NCBI RefSeq assembly: GCF_041022165.1
Contig: NZ_CP163302.1
Coordinates: 3,596,001 to 3,660,000, forward strand
DNA from: Sinomonas sp. P10A9
GTDB lineage: Bacteria; Actinomycetota; Actinomycetes; Actinomycetales; Micrococcaceae
Length of the DNA stretch: 64,000 nt
Direction: 5' to 3'
Part shown: positions 40,726 through 48,808 of the stretch, in pieces
How the letters are laid out: each line of letters begins with the position of its first letter
Position numbering within the stretch: position 1 is the stretch's first letter
Made by a program: the position numbers and the translations under genes
Notes under the pieces: model-generated
Database searches by the model: none
The model's input: the letters and a program-made list of their open reading frames with translations, nothing else
What the model was told of the DNA's origin: nothing

Positions 40726-40763
40726 TGAGCCGTCAGGCCAGCGGGGGCCGGCCTGACGGCTCA
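40726..40763. terminator. Terminator hairpin after the hydrolase
   Basis: TGAGCCGTCAGGCC and GGCCTGACGGCTCA form a perfect 14-bp stem around a ten-base loop. It is the second copy of the stem at 39327-39362, and lies between the convergent hydrolase and gamma-glutamyltransferase genes. Confidence 0.75.
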
Positions 40764-40784
40764 CTGCGTCTGCTCTCGGCGGGG

Positions 40785-42644
40785 CTACGGCGACGGCTTG
40801 AGGACCATCGCCGATCCGCCGCCGCGCCTCACGGGCTCGGCCGCTGCGAGCATCTTCCCGCCCGGCAGGAACTCGATGGCAGTCTCAGCGCCGATCTCGG
40901 CTGCGGACGTGAACGCGTCGCCCGAGGGAACGAGCAAGTGGCCGAACGGAGCCAGGCCGGTTCCGTATTTCGAGATGAACCCCGGCTCTGCCGTCACAAA
41001 GGCCCTGCCGGAGGAGTTGGCGAAGTTCCGATCCGACGCACGGGGAGCCGCGATGGCCTGGGGCGTTGTCATGCCGAGGTCGACGCGGTTGACGATCGTC
41101 TGCAGGACTGTCGTGATGATCGTCGAGCCGCCCGGGGAGCCGAGGGCGAGCCACGGTTTGCCGTCCTTGAGCATGATCGTGGGCGACATCGAGGATCGCG
41201 GGCGCTTGAACGGCTCGATACGGTTCGGGTCGCTCGCGCTCCACACCGCACTGAAGTCGGTCAGCTCGTTGTTGAGGAGGAACCCGCGTCCTGGAACCAC
41301 GATGCCCGAGCCGCCGGTCTGCTCGATCGTGAGCGTGTACTCGACGACGTTGCCCCACTTGTCCGCGACGGTCATATTCGTTGTCGAGATGTTCTCGGTG
41401 TCCTTCTCGGAAGCGGCCGCAGCCGGGCGAGCCGGGCACACGCCGTCGTACGAGGTGACGTCCCCCGGTTTGAAGGGGACCTGGGTCGCCTTGTTCGGGT
41501 TGATCTGGCACGCGCGCTCCTTGCCGAAGACCGGGTCGAGGAGGGCCTTCTGCGGGACGTCGACGAACGCCGGATCGCCCACGTACTTGCCGCGGTCGGC
41601 GAACGCGAGGGCACTCGACTCGAGGTAGTAATGGAGGGCCTGAGGCACGGACATCTCGGACAGGTTGACAGTGTTAAGGATGTTCAGCGCCTCGCCCACC
41701 GTCGTCCCGCCGGAGCTCGACGGGGCCTTGCCATAGACATCGAGCCCACGGTAGTTCACGTGGGTCGGGTCCTGGTCGAGGGTCGTGTAGGCGGCCAGAT
41801 CCGCGGGGGTCATCGACCCCACGGGGATCGGCAGAGTGGCAGAGGCAGACTTGGGCGGGCTCTGCACGGCCGCGGAGATCTCAGAGGCCAGAGGCCCGCG
41901 GTACAGCGCATTCACGCCGTCCTCGGCCAGCATGCGGTAGGTCGCCGCGAGATCGTGGTTCTGGAAGATGCTGCCGACGGCGGGCGCGTCGCCACCGGGC
42001 AGGAACAGATTGCTCGTGGACGTGAACTGCTGGAAGCGGAGCTTGTTGTCCTCGGTCTGCTGCCGAAAGGTCCCGTCGACCACGAAGCCGCGGTCCGCGA
42101 CCTTGATCGCGGGTTTGAGTGCCTCACCGAGGCTCAGGGTCCCCCAGCGGTCGAGCGCCCGCTGCCAGGTCGCAGCGGTGCCGGGCACGCCCACGGAGAC
42201 TCCGCTCGTCACGAGCTGTGGTGTGAAGTTGTAGGGCTTGCCGGTCTTGGGGTCGATGAAGGCGTCATGGGTGATGCCAGCGGGCGCGGTCTCGCGGCCG
42301 TCGATCGTGCTGACCTTGCCGGATTTCGCGTCGTAGTACACGAAGTATCCGCCGCCCCCGATCCCGGCGCTGTACGGCTCGGTGACTCCGAGGGTAGCGG
42401 CTGCTGCGACGGCAGCGTCGACCGCGTTGCCGCCCTTCCGGAGCACCTCGAGCGCGGCGGCCGAGGCCTCGGGGTCCACGGTGCTCACGGCGCCCCCGTA
42501 CCCCGTGGCGGTGGGCGTCTTGTCGACGGCGCGTGGGTCAGCGGACGCTGGGCTCGCGACGGCCCCTGTGGTCAAGGCCAGGGCAAGAGCCGCCATTGCG
42601 GCCGCGCCCCTGCGGCGCACGTTTATCCAGTCCAGATGTTTCAT
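40785..42644 (-). CDS. ggt: Gamma-glutamyltransferase, secreted
   Basis: Exported Ntn-hydrolase precursor of 619 residues that transfers or hydrolyses gamma-glutamyl groups of glutathione-like peptides. The signal peptide (RRRGAAAMAALALALTTGAV) ends at PASA-DP. GGNAVDAAVAAAATLGVTEP and GIGGGGYFVYYD are family landmarks. Self-cleavage is expected before Thr421 in STTNMTVADKWGNV, where most homologues have TTH and this one has Asn in place of His. The GSPGGSTIITTVLQ loop is present. ATG 42644 is chosen over GTG/ATG starts upstream because GGGGAGGAA lies five bases before it. It stands alone, divergent from the peroxidase. Confidence 0.92.
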   Translation of the reverse strand: MKHLDWINVRRRGAAAMAALALALTTGAVASPASADPRAVDKTPTATGYGGAVSTVDPEASAAALEVLRKGGNAVDAAVAAAATLGVTEPYSAGIGGGGYFVYYDAKSGKVSTIDGRETAPAGITHDAFIDPKTGKPYNFTPQLVTSGVSVGVPGTAATWQRALDRWGTLSLGEALKPAIKVADRGFVVDGTFRQQTEDNKLRFQQFTSTSNLFLPGGDAPAVGSIFQNHDLAATYRMLAEDGVNALYRGPLASEISAAVQSPPKSASATLPIPVGSMTPADLAAYTTLDQDPTHVNYRGLDVYGKAPSSSGGTTVGEALNILNTVNLSEMSVPQALHYYLESSALAFADRGKYVGDPAFVDVPQKALLDPVFGKERACQINPNKATQVPFKPGDVTSYDGVCPARPAAAASEKDTENISTTNMTVADKWGNVVEYTLTIEQTGGSGIVVPGRGFLLNNELTDFSAVWSASDPNRIEPFKRPRSSMSPTIMLKDGKPWLALGSPGGSTIITTVLQTIVNRVDLGMTTPQAIAAPRASDRNFANSSGRAFVTAEPGFISKYGTGLAPFGHLLVPSGDAFTSAAEIGAETAIEFLPGGKMLAAAEPVRRGGGSAMVLKPSP

Positions 42645-42778
42645 GGGTTCCTCCCCGGAATCCTTCAACTGACAAGGTGTGACATACGCTACTTTGAGCC
42701 TCCGACACTCAACACCCTTCGCGAATGAACCGATGCAGCCCGGCGCTCGTTGGAGAAGTAGGGAGAGGGAGGAACGCG

Positions 42779-43270
42779 ATGGGACTCGACAGCATTGAAG
42801 TCACCACTCTGGACGGCCGCACGACGACGTTCGGCGAGTGGGCGGGCCAGATCCGGCTCGTAGTCAACGTGGCAAGCAGGTGCGGACTCGCGCCGCAGTA
42901 CAAGGCCCTCGAGGCACTCCAGGAGAAGTACCGCGACCGCGGCTTCACCGTGCTCGGCTTCCCGAGCAACCAATTCCTGCAGGAGTACCTGGACTCAGAG
43001 AAGATCGCCGAGTATTGCTCAGCGACGTGGGGCGTCACCTTTCCGATGATGGCCAAGGTCTGGGTCAACGGCCGCGGCCAGCACCCGCTCTACCGCGAGC
43101 TCACCAAGACGCCGGACACCGCCGGCAAGGCAGGGCGCATCCAGTGGAACTTCGAGAAGTTCCTCGTGATGCCCGACGGCGCGGTCCACCGCTTCCGGCC
43201 GCAGACCGTGCCCGACGACCCGGCGATCATAGGCCTCATCGAGAGCGCCCTCACTCGGGCCGCCTCCTGA
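42779..43270 (+). CDS. Glutathione-peroxidase-family thiol peroxidase
   Basis: A 163-residue thioredoxin-fold peroxidase that reduces organic or hydrogen peroxide. The catalytic tetrad is visible: Cys35 in NVASRCGLAPQY, Gln65 in GFPSNQF, and Trp/Asn in WNFEKF. The active residue is Cys, not selenocysteine. The second helix lacks the extra cysteine of some thioredoxin-dependent members. ATG 42779 follows GGGAGGAA. Actinobacteria lack glutathione, so thioredoxin or mycothiol-linked donors are more likely. It is monocistronic. Confidence 0.92.
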   Translation: MGLDSIEVTTLDGRTTTFGEWAGQIRLVVNVASRCGLAPQYKALEALQEKYRDRGFTVLGFPSNQFLQEYLDSEKIAEYCSATWGVTFPMMAKVWVNGRGQHPLYRELTKTPDTAGKAGRIQWNFEKFLVMPDGAVHRFRPQTVPDDPAIIGLIESALTRAAS

Positions 43271-43309
43271 GGTCTGGCCAACGAGAGGGCGCGTGGGCAG
43301 GATGGCCTC

Positions 43310-43564
43310 ATGCCAACGCAGTCCGCGCTGTCCCTGTGGTCACGAGGCTCGGTCCTCTCGATCGGGTCTGTGGGATCCGTGCTGTCGATAGGGTCTGTCG
43401 GCTCAGCGCTCTCCGTCGGCTCGCTCGGCTCGGCGCTCTCGCTGTTCTCGGCCGGCTCCTGGCTGAGCGTCGGCTCGTTCCTGTCCGCACAGTCGCGGTG
43501 GTCCACCCTGTCGTGGCGGTCGACCCGCGCCAACCGCGCGGCCAGGACCGGCGGGCCGCAGTGA
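43310..43564 (+). CDS. Small Ser/Gly repeat protein
   Basis: An 84-residue protein built from a ten-residue-like repeat of the form G-S-(V/A)-L-S-(I/V)-G-S: GSVLSIGSVGSVLSIGSVGS and then GSLGSALSLFSAGSWLSVGS. It ends in a basic tail (RSTRANRAARTGGPQ). There is no signal peptide; the repeat is hydrophobic every second residue, which suggests a beta-solenoid or stacked-strand fibre. Similar repeat proteins occur as uncharacterised short genes in actinobacteria. The antisense strand also has an open frame, but it is Arg/Pro/Glu-rich. The start lacks a strong ribosome binding site. Confidence 0.6.
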   Translation: MPTQSALSLWSRGSVLSIGSVGSVLSIGSVGSALSVGSLGSALSLFSAGSWLSVGSFLSAQSRWSTLSWRSTRANRAARTGGPQ

Positions 43565-43570
43565 GCGGCC

Positions 43571-43600
43571 GCACGACGCCGGCCACGCGCCGTCGTGCGC
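43571..43600. repeat. Dispersed repeat copy after the Ser/Gly protein gene
   Basis: GCACGACG and CGTCGTGC pair around a loop, and the right part contains the exact 20-mer GGCCACGCGCCGTCGTGCGC (43581-43600), shared with 44087-44106 and, inverted, 59949-59972. Confidence 0.65.
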
Positions 43601-43678
43601 AGACTTGGGAGTCCCTGCTCGAGGCCTGCCACATGAGCTGTCCGCTGGGGCGGGCGGGATTCATCCATCCATCATTGG

Positions 43679-44029
43679 CTACGGGCCGCCCAGCAGTCCG
43701 CACGTGTACGTAGCGTTGTCTGCGGCGACGACGATCCACGTCGTGGCTCCACTCGAGGACGACGCGTAGATGTCTCCTCCCCCGGAGGTGGTTCCCCGTT
43801 TGACCAGCCCCTCGACGGACCCGGCGCCCGCACCCGGATGTGCGCCGCACTCGTAGTCACGGTCCGCGAACTGGACTCTCGAGGGCACCGCCCTGGGCCA
43901 GAGGACCCAGTCCGACGTCGTCTCATGGACGCCCCGCAACCGAATCCCCAGCACCAGGAGGACGATGGCGAGCACCACCCCGAGCGCTGCACCGAGCGCC
44001 GTCGTGCGCCCTCGCCTGCCACTGGTCAT
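43679..44029 (-). CDS. Hypothetical membrane-anchored protein
   Basis: A 116-residue protein with a basic start (MTSGRRGRT), one membrane helix (LGAALGVVLAIVLLVLGI) and an outside domain with two cysteines (ADRDYECGAH, NATYTCGLLGG) that may form a disulfide. No known family is recognised. The frame is open to 44128 but ATG 44029 fits the membrane-anchor start. Codons near the start overlap an exact copy of the dispersed repeat core (43997-44009). Confidence 0.6.
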   Translation of the reverse strand: MTSGRRGRTTALGAALGVVLAIVLLVLGIRLRGVHETTSDWVLWPRAVPSRVQFADRDYECGAHPGAGAGSVEGLVKRGTTSGGGDIYASSSSGATTWIVVAADNATYTCGLLGGP

Positions 44030-44086
44030 GGCGCAACTGTGTTCGACGTCCCGTGACTGCGTCAACCCCTGGGTCGGCACCGCGCC

Positions 44087-44106
44087 GGCCACGCGCCGTC
44101 GTGCGC
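44087..44106. repeat. Dispersed repeat copy upstream of the hypothetical gene
   Basis: The exact 20-mer GGCCACGCGCCGTCGTGCGC, a second copy 506 bases from that at 43581. It lies in the gap between the membrane protein start and the MurA-like stop. Confidence 0.65.
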
Positions 44107-44173
44107 CCCGTGCCGAGACTCCGAGCACCTCGAGAGCGCCCTCCTCGTTCCTAAGACGTGCCCCCGGGCGGGA

Positions 44174-45715
44174 TCAGTCCTGGAAGTACTCGATCTTCGC
44201 GCCGAGCGAGTTGAGCCTCTCCGCAAGGTCCTGGTACCCGCGCTCAATCACGTAGATGTTCCGCAGCTCGCTCGTGCCGCGGGCAGCGAGCATGGCCAGG
44301 AGGATGCAGGCGGCCGGGCGCAGGGCCGGCGGGCAGCCGACCTCCGCGGCCCGCCACTTGGTGGGTCCGTTGACGTAGATGCGGTGCGGGTCCAGGAGCT
44401 GGATGTTCGCTCCGAGCCGGTTGAGCTCGGTGAGGTAGATGGCGCGGTTCTCGTAGACCCAGTCGTGGATCATCGTCTGGCCGGTCGCGTTCGCGGCGAT
44501 AACCGCGAAGAACGGCAGGTTGTCGATGTTCAACCCCGGGAAGGGCATGGGGTGGATCTTGTCCGCAGGTGCGTGCAGCTCGGACGGGAGGACCGTGACA
44601 TCCACAAGGCGCGTCAGCCCGTTGCGGGCCGTGTATTCGCCGGAGACCTCGAGCTGCTGGCCCATCTGTGCCAGGGTCGCCAGCTCGATCTCCATGAACT
44701 CGATGGGCACCCGGCGCACGGTAATCTGCGAGTTCGTGACGATCCCGGCCGTGATGAGGCTCATCGCCTCGATCGGGTCCTCGGACGGGAAGTAGTCGAT
44801 GTCGGCGTCGATCCGTGCCTTGCCGCGGATACGCAGCGTGGTCGTTCCAACGCCCTTGATCTCCACACCGAGGCCCTGCAGGTAGAAGCACAGGTCCTGG
44901 ACCATGTAGTTCGGGCTCGCGTTGCGGATCACCGTCACGCCCTCGCGGTGCACCGCGGCCATGATGGCGTTCTCGGTGACGGTGTCACCGCGCTCGGAGA
45001 GCACAAAGGAGCGGTCAGCGCCGTCGGCCTCGGGGGCACGGACGGTGTAGAACCCGGCGGTCGCCTCGACGTCAAGGCCGAACTGGCGCAGGGCCTGCAT
45101 GTGCGGCTCGACGGTGCGGGTGCCGAGGTCGCAGCCGCCGGCGTACGGGAGACGGTATTCGCTGCTCTCGTCGAGGAGCGGACCGAGGAGCATGATCACG
45201 CTGCGGGTGCGGCGCGCCGCCTCGACATCCATGCCCTCGAGGTTGAGGACGGCGGGGCGGCGGATCTGGAGGTCACGGGGCTGCTCGCCCACGCCTGCGT
45301 CGAGCCATGTGCACTCGACGCCGATCGAGGTCAGGACCTCGACGATCCGGTTGACCTCCTCGATCCGGGCCAGACGACGGAGGGTGGTGGTTCCGCGGTT
45401 GATGAGGGAGGCGCACAGGAGGGCGACGCCCGCGTTCTTGGACGTGTTGACATCGACAGCGCCCGAGAGCCGGTGCCCGCCCTCGACCCGCAGGTGGGTC
45501 ATCTTGGGCGGCCCGATGTTGACGATCCGCTGGCCGAGGATGTCCTCGATGCGCTGGATCATCTTCAGGCTGAGGTTCTGCTTGCCCTGCTCCATGCGCG
45601 CGACGGCGCTCTGGCTGGTCCCCAGTTCGGAGGCGAGCTGTCCCTGAGTCCAGCCCCGGTGGGAGCGGACGTCACGCAGGAGGATGCCGACGGTCTCAGC
45701 GGTCTGTTGTGCCAT
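44174..45715 (-). CDS. MurA-like enolpyruvyl transferase fused to an XRE helix-turn-helix
   Basis: A 513-residue two-domain protein. Residues 5-65 are a Cro/XRE helix-turn-helix (LRDVRSHRGWTQGQLASELG, SAVARMEQGKQNLSLKMIQR). The rest is a MurA/EPSP-type double barrel, normally the enzyme that adds enolpyruvate to UDP-GlcNAc for peptidoglycan. The PEP-binding cysteine is kept (YAGGCDLGTRTVEPHM, Cys195), as are TENAIMAAV and YENRAIYLTELNRLGANI. The loop that usually reads PGFPTD is PMPFPGLNIDNLPF, so the reaction may differ. ATG 45715 is chosen over GTG 45721 from the promoter (TTGAGG-17-GATATT) with a leader of only a few bases. It is probably a paralogue beside a standard murA elsewhere. Confidence 0.9.
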   Translation of the reverse strand: MAQQTAETVGILLRDVRSHRGWTQGQLASELGTSQSAVARMEQGKQNLSLKMIQRIEDILGQRIVNIGPPKMTHLRVEGGHRLSGAVDVNTSKNAGVALLCASLINRGTTTLRRLARIEEVNRIVEVLTSIGVECTWLDAGVGEQPRDLQIRRPAVLNLEGMDVEAARRTRSVIMLLGPLLDESSEYRLPYAGGCDLGTRTVEPHMQALRQFGLDVEATAGFYTVRAPEADGADRSFVLSERGDTVTENAIMAAVHREGVTVIRNASPNYMVQDLCFYLQGLGVEIKGVGTTTLRIRGKARIDADIDYFPSEDPIEAMSLITAGIVTNSQITVRRVPIEFMEIELATLAQMGQQLEVSGEYTARNGLTRLVDVTVLPSELHAPADKIHPMPFPGLNIDNLPFFAVIAANATGQTMIHDWVYENRAIYLTELNRLGANIQLLDPHRIYVNGPTKWRAAEVGCPPALRPAACILLAMLAARGTSELRNIYVIERGYQDLAERLNSLGAKIEYFQD

Positions 45716-45724
45716 AGGCACGAA

Positions 45725-45758
45725 AATATCACAAGTGCTATACCGAACCTCAAATCAC
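45725..45758 (-). promoter_or_regulatory. Promoter of the HTH-MurA gene
   Basis: Minus strand TTGAGG and GATATT (45730-45725) are 17 bases apart, nine bases before ATG 45715, with no ribosome binding site. TGCGTGCCTAAG upstream and TTCGTGCCTATG at the start share GTGCCTA, and GGTCTAGACC (45780-45789) is a palindrome. These could be sites for the protein's own DNA-binding domain. Confidence 0.5.
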
Positions 45759-45826
45759 GCGCTTAGGCACGCAAAAATAGGTCTAGACCAATCAACAGCA
45801 TTCTTTGGTGAGATAAAGCGGGTGCG

Positions 45827-46210
45827 CTACCCTGCAGTAATCGAGAGGACGTTGCCCGCCGGATCCTTGAACCACGCGATGCCCATTCCGCTCTCCGGGT
45901 CGCGCAGAACGCCCCGGTCGTCGACTGGCATCTCGGGCGTGGACGGGTACTTCTCGAGGGACACGCCGACTTCAGCGAGCTGCGCAATGGCGGCATCCAG
46001 ATCGGCGACCTGGAAGTTCAGGACCGTGAACGTGGCCGGCTCGTGGTTCGGCTTGGGGTACACGAACACGGTCTGCCCGCCCGGGACGGTGACGAGCAGC
46101 CCGCCCATCTGATCCTTCGTTTCGAGTCCAAGCGTGCCGCCGTAGAAGGCGCGCGCCCCCTCGATGTCACCGGCGCTGAAGCTTGAGAATGATCCGCTGA
46201 TATCGAACAT
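45827..46210 (-). CDS. VOC-family protein (glyoxalase/dioxygenase superfamily)
   Basis: A 127-residue metal-binding VOC domain. It begins MFDISGSFSSFSAGDIEGAR and shows ARAFYGGTLGLETKD, FTVLNFQVADLDAAIAQLAE and WFKDPAGNVLSITAG, the two beta-alpha-beta modules. The fold covers glyoxalases, extradiol dioxygenases and antibiotic-binding proteins; which one is not evident. TAGGAGTC precedes the ATG. Monocistronic. Confidence 0.88.
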   Translation of the reverse strand: MFDISGSFSSFSAGDIEGARAFYGGTLGLETKDQMGGLLVTVPGGQTVFVYPKPNHEPATFTVLNFQVADLDAAIAQLAEVGVSLEKYPSTPEMPVDDRGVLRDPESGMGIAWFKDPAGNVLSITAG

Positions 46211-46280
46211 CGCTGACTCCTATTGCAGTGGCCAAGGCCTCCCCCCGCTACGATCCCACCACACGACGGCAGGCGCCAGA

Positions 46281-46312
46281 GCGCACGACGGCGAACGGTC
46301 GCCGTCGTGCGC
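46281..46312. repeat. Palindromic repeat copy, perfect 14-bp stem
   Basis: GCGCACGACGGCGA and TCGCCGTCGTGCGC form a perfect stem around ACGG. Both arms contain the exact 13-mer core. It lies after the stop of the ECF-T gene and before the VOC gene start on the minus strand, and is a likely terminator of the ykoEDC operon. Confidence 0.75.
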
Positions 46313-46324
46313 CCGCTCGCCCAG

Positions 46325-47173
46325 CTATCCCCACACCACGTTCCAGGTGCCGAGCGCGACGGCGGCGCACACGGCGAGCGCGGCGATCGCGGCTCCCCCG
46401 GCGATCACCCACGCGTCGAGGCGCGAGAAGTTCGACTCGCGGGCCCAGGTCCGCGGCGCGGGCTTCCCGTCGACGATGCCGCCGAAGCCCCGCGCCTCCA
46501 TCGCGACGGCGAGCCGCGTGGCCCGGCGGATGGCCTGGACCAGGAGCGCGAACGCCTGCCCGAGGAACGCACGGAACCGGGCCGGGAGGCTGTGCCCGCT
46601 CCCCACTCCTCTGGCGCGCCGCGCGAGCCCGAGCGTGCGCCACTCGTCGACGAGGAGCCCCACGAGGCGCATCCCGGCCAGCGCCCCGAGCACGAACCGC
46701 ACCGGCAGGCGCAGCTTCTGGGCGAGGCCGTCGGCGAGGTCGGTCGGATCGGTCGAGAACAGGAGGAACACGCCGGGCAGGGCGATCGCGAGGCCGCGCA
46801 GCCCGATCGCGGCCCCGGCGAGGACCGAGTGCTCGGTGAACGTGACGGGCCCAAGCTGTAGCCATACCGGTCCGGTCTTGGCACCGAGCAGTGCGGTCGA
46901 GTATGCGGCCAGCCCCGCGGCGACGATCAGCGGCCACGTGCGCCTGAGCAGGGTCCCGGGGCGCACGCCGAGCAGCGGGACGAGCGCGAGCTCGCACACG
47001 AGCGCCACCGTCGCGGACACCCAGTCCACGCTGAACAGGAGCGCAATGGTGACGCACAGGCCCGCCGCGAGCTTCGCCACCGGATTCGCCCTGGCGAGCG
47101 TCGAGTTCGCAACGTCCGGGGTCAGGATGCCCGCACTTCCCACATTGGCCGCGCCCGGCGTGTCAGCGCTCAT
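46325..47173 (-). CDS. ykoC: Energy-coupling factor transporter, T component (YkoC-like)
   Basis: Membrane coupling subunit of 282 residues of an ECF vitamin importer. Five to six hydrophobic segments are seen, with the two Ala-Arg-Gly type coupling motifs near the end: RRARGVGSGHSLPARFRAFL and MEARGFGGIVDGKPAP. Its ATG overlaps the ATPase stop by four bases (ATGA). Gene order S, A, T behind a TPP riboswitch matches ykoEDC, the hydroxymethylpyrimidine/thiamine precursor importer. Confidence 0.9.
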   Translation of the reverse strand: MSADTPGAANVGSAGILTPDVANSTLARANPVAKLAAGLCVTIALLFSVDWVSATVALVCELALVPLLGVRPGTLLRRTWPLIVAAGLAAYSTALLGAKTGPVWLQLGPVTFTEHSVLAGAAIGLRGLAIALPGVFLLFSTDPTDLADGLAQKLRLPVRFVLGALAGMRLVGLLVDEWRTLGLARRARGVGSGHSLPARFRAFLGQAFALLVQAIRRATRLAVAMEARGFGGIVDGKPAPRTWARESNFSRLDAWVIAGGAAIAALAVCAAVALGTWNVVWG

Positions 47174-48807
47174 GCCGCGGCCCCCACGAGCGCGGCGCGG
47201 CCGGAATCCACCCGGTACACGGAGTCGGAGAGTGCCGCGGTGAAGTCCTCGTCGTGGGTCACGGAGAGCAGCGACGTGCCCTGGCCGAGGAGCTCGGCGA
47301 GCAGCTTCACGAGCTCGGCCCACGTCAGGGCGTCCTGGCCGAACGTGGGCTCGTCGAGCATGAGGATGCGCGGGCTGGTGGCGAGCATCGTCGCGACGGA
47401 GAGCCGGCGCTTCTCCCCGCCCGAGAGCGTGAAGGGGTTGGCCCCCGCAAGCTGGGTCAGGCGCAGCCGCTCGAGGAGGGGGTCGACGGCGGCACGCACC
47501 TGAGCTTCCTTCATGCGGGCCACGCGGCGCGGCCCGAACTCGAGCTCGTCGATCACGCGCGGCGTGAGGAACTGGTGCTCGGGCTCCTGGAACACGCTCC
47601 CGATCCGGGTCACGAGCTCGCTCGAACGCCATCGGTGTGGGCTCGGGCCTGCACCCCGCGCGAGCGGCGCGAGCGCCTCGAGACGCCCTCCGAGCGCGGG
47701 CAGCAGCCCCGCGAGGGTGAGTGCGAGCGTGGACTTGCCGGCGCCGTTCGGGCCGGTCACGCTCACCGACCGGCCCTCGTGCAGCGCGAGGTCGATCCCG
47801 GCCACCACGGGCGCCGCCTTCCGGGCACGGCCGACGGCGAGCCCTCCTGCCGCGAGCAGGGCATCGTGGGAGGGGGTGCTTCCGGACCGGTGGCCATTGG
47901 CCGCTCGGGGGCCTGAGCTGTGGGAGCCGGAGCCATCATTGCCAGCCCCCGACGCGGCGGCCTCGCCAGCGGCGCCGGGCTGCCAGTCTGATCGGGATTC
48001 GCGCAGCGGCCGCACCGGCCCCTCGCCGGTGAGCGGATGCCACCCCGGCACCCAGACACCCATGGCGGCCAGCCGACGTCGTGCGTCCGGTTCGGCGAGC
48101 ACAGCGTCCGGTGTGCCGTCGGCGGCCACTCCTCCGGCGGCGTCGAGCACCACGACGCGGTCCACGAGCCCCGACCAGACGGAGACGCGATGCTCGACGA
48201 CCACGAGCGTCGCCCCGGTGCGGTCGAGGCTGCGGCGCACGGCATCGCGCACCTCGTCGACGCCTGCGGGGTCGAGGTTCGCGGTGGGTTCGTCGAGGAG
48301 GACGAGGCCGGGCTCCATCGCGAGGATCCCGGCGAGGGCAAGGCGCTGCTTCTGGCCGCCGGAGAGGGAGGATGTGGGGTGGTCGAGGGGGACGGCGAGG
48401 CCCACGTCGTCGAGGGCACGGTGCACTCGGGGCCAGATCTCTTCGCGCGGCACGGCGAGGTTCTCACAGCCGAAGGCCACCTCGTCGCCGACTCTGGCCA
48501 TCGCGATCTGGCCGTCCGGGTCCTGGAGGACGAGCCCCGCCCGCCCGCGCGCGAGCGGCGCGGGCACGCCGTCGATGGTGAGCTGGCCGCGTTCCTCGCC
48601 CTCCTCCGCGGCACCGAGGACCCCGGCGAGGGCGTGCAGGAGGGTGGACTTGCCGGCACCGGACGCCCCGAGCAGCAGGATCCGTTCGCCGGGGGCGATG
48701 TCCAGATCCACCCCGTCCACGGCGAAGGCCTTCCGGCCCGCGTGGCGCCAGCCCCACCCGCGGGCCTTCACGCCCGCAGGCCTGTTCCCGCTCACGCCGT
48801 CCGGCAC
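47170..48807 (-). CDS. ykoD: Energy-coupling factor transporter, fused double ATPase (YkoD-like)
   Basis: A 545-residue protein carrying two ABC ATPase domains. Domain 1 has GASGAGKST, LQDPDGQIAM, LSGGQKQRLALAG and LVLLDEPTANLDP. Domain 2 (from about 310) has GPNGAGKSTL, FQEPEHQFLT, LSGGEKRRLSVATM and ILMLDEPTFGQD. Most ECF systems have two separate A proteins; fusion is typical of YkoD. The linker (about 270-310) is Ser/Gly-rich. Start GTG 48807 follows the S-component stop by one base. Confidence 0.92.
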   Translation of the reverse strand: MPDGVSGNRPAGVKARGWGWRHAGRKAFAVDGVDLDIAPGERILLLGASGAGKSTLLHALAGVLGAAEEGEERGQLTIDGVPAPLARGRAGLVLQDPDGQIAMARVGDEVAFGCENLAVPREEIWPRVHRALDDVGLAVPLDHPTSSLSGGQKQRLALAGILAMEPGLVLLDEPTANLDPAGVDEVRDAVRRSLDRTGATLVVVEHRVSVWSGLVDRVVVLDAAGGVAADGTPDAVLAEPDARRRLAAMGVWVPGWHPLTGEGPVRPLRESRSDWQPGAAGEAAASGAGNDGSGSHSSGPRAANGHRSGSTPSHDALLAAGGLAVGRARKAAPVVAGIDLALHEGRSVSVTGPNGAGKSTLALTLAGLLPALGGRLEALAPLARGAGPSPHRWRSSELVTRIGSVFQEPEHQFLTPRVIDELEFGPRRVARMKEAQVRAAVDPLLERLRLTQLAGANPFTLSGGEKRRLSVATMLATSPRILMLDEPTFGQDALTWAELVKLLAELLGQGTSLLSVTHDEDFTAALSDSVYRVDSGRAALVGAAA

Positions 48808-48808
48808 G

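Noticed and set aside
40785..42728. Long plus-strand frame opposite the gamma-glutamyltransferase
   Set aside because: Mirror of a complete, motif-rich exported enzyme; its translation has no domain.
43090..43668. Minus-strand frame with SAEPTDPIDSTDPTDP repeats
   Set aside because: It is the antisense reading of the Ser/Gly repeat gene and of the peroxidase; the plus-strand repeat protein is more protein-like and resembles actinobacterial homologues I recall.
7016..46312. CRISPR array suspected from the repeated GCGCACGACGGCG units
   Set aside because: Copies are scattered kilobases apart without regular spacers and no cas genes are present.
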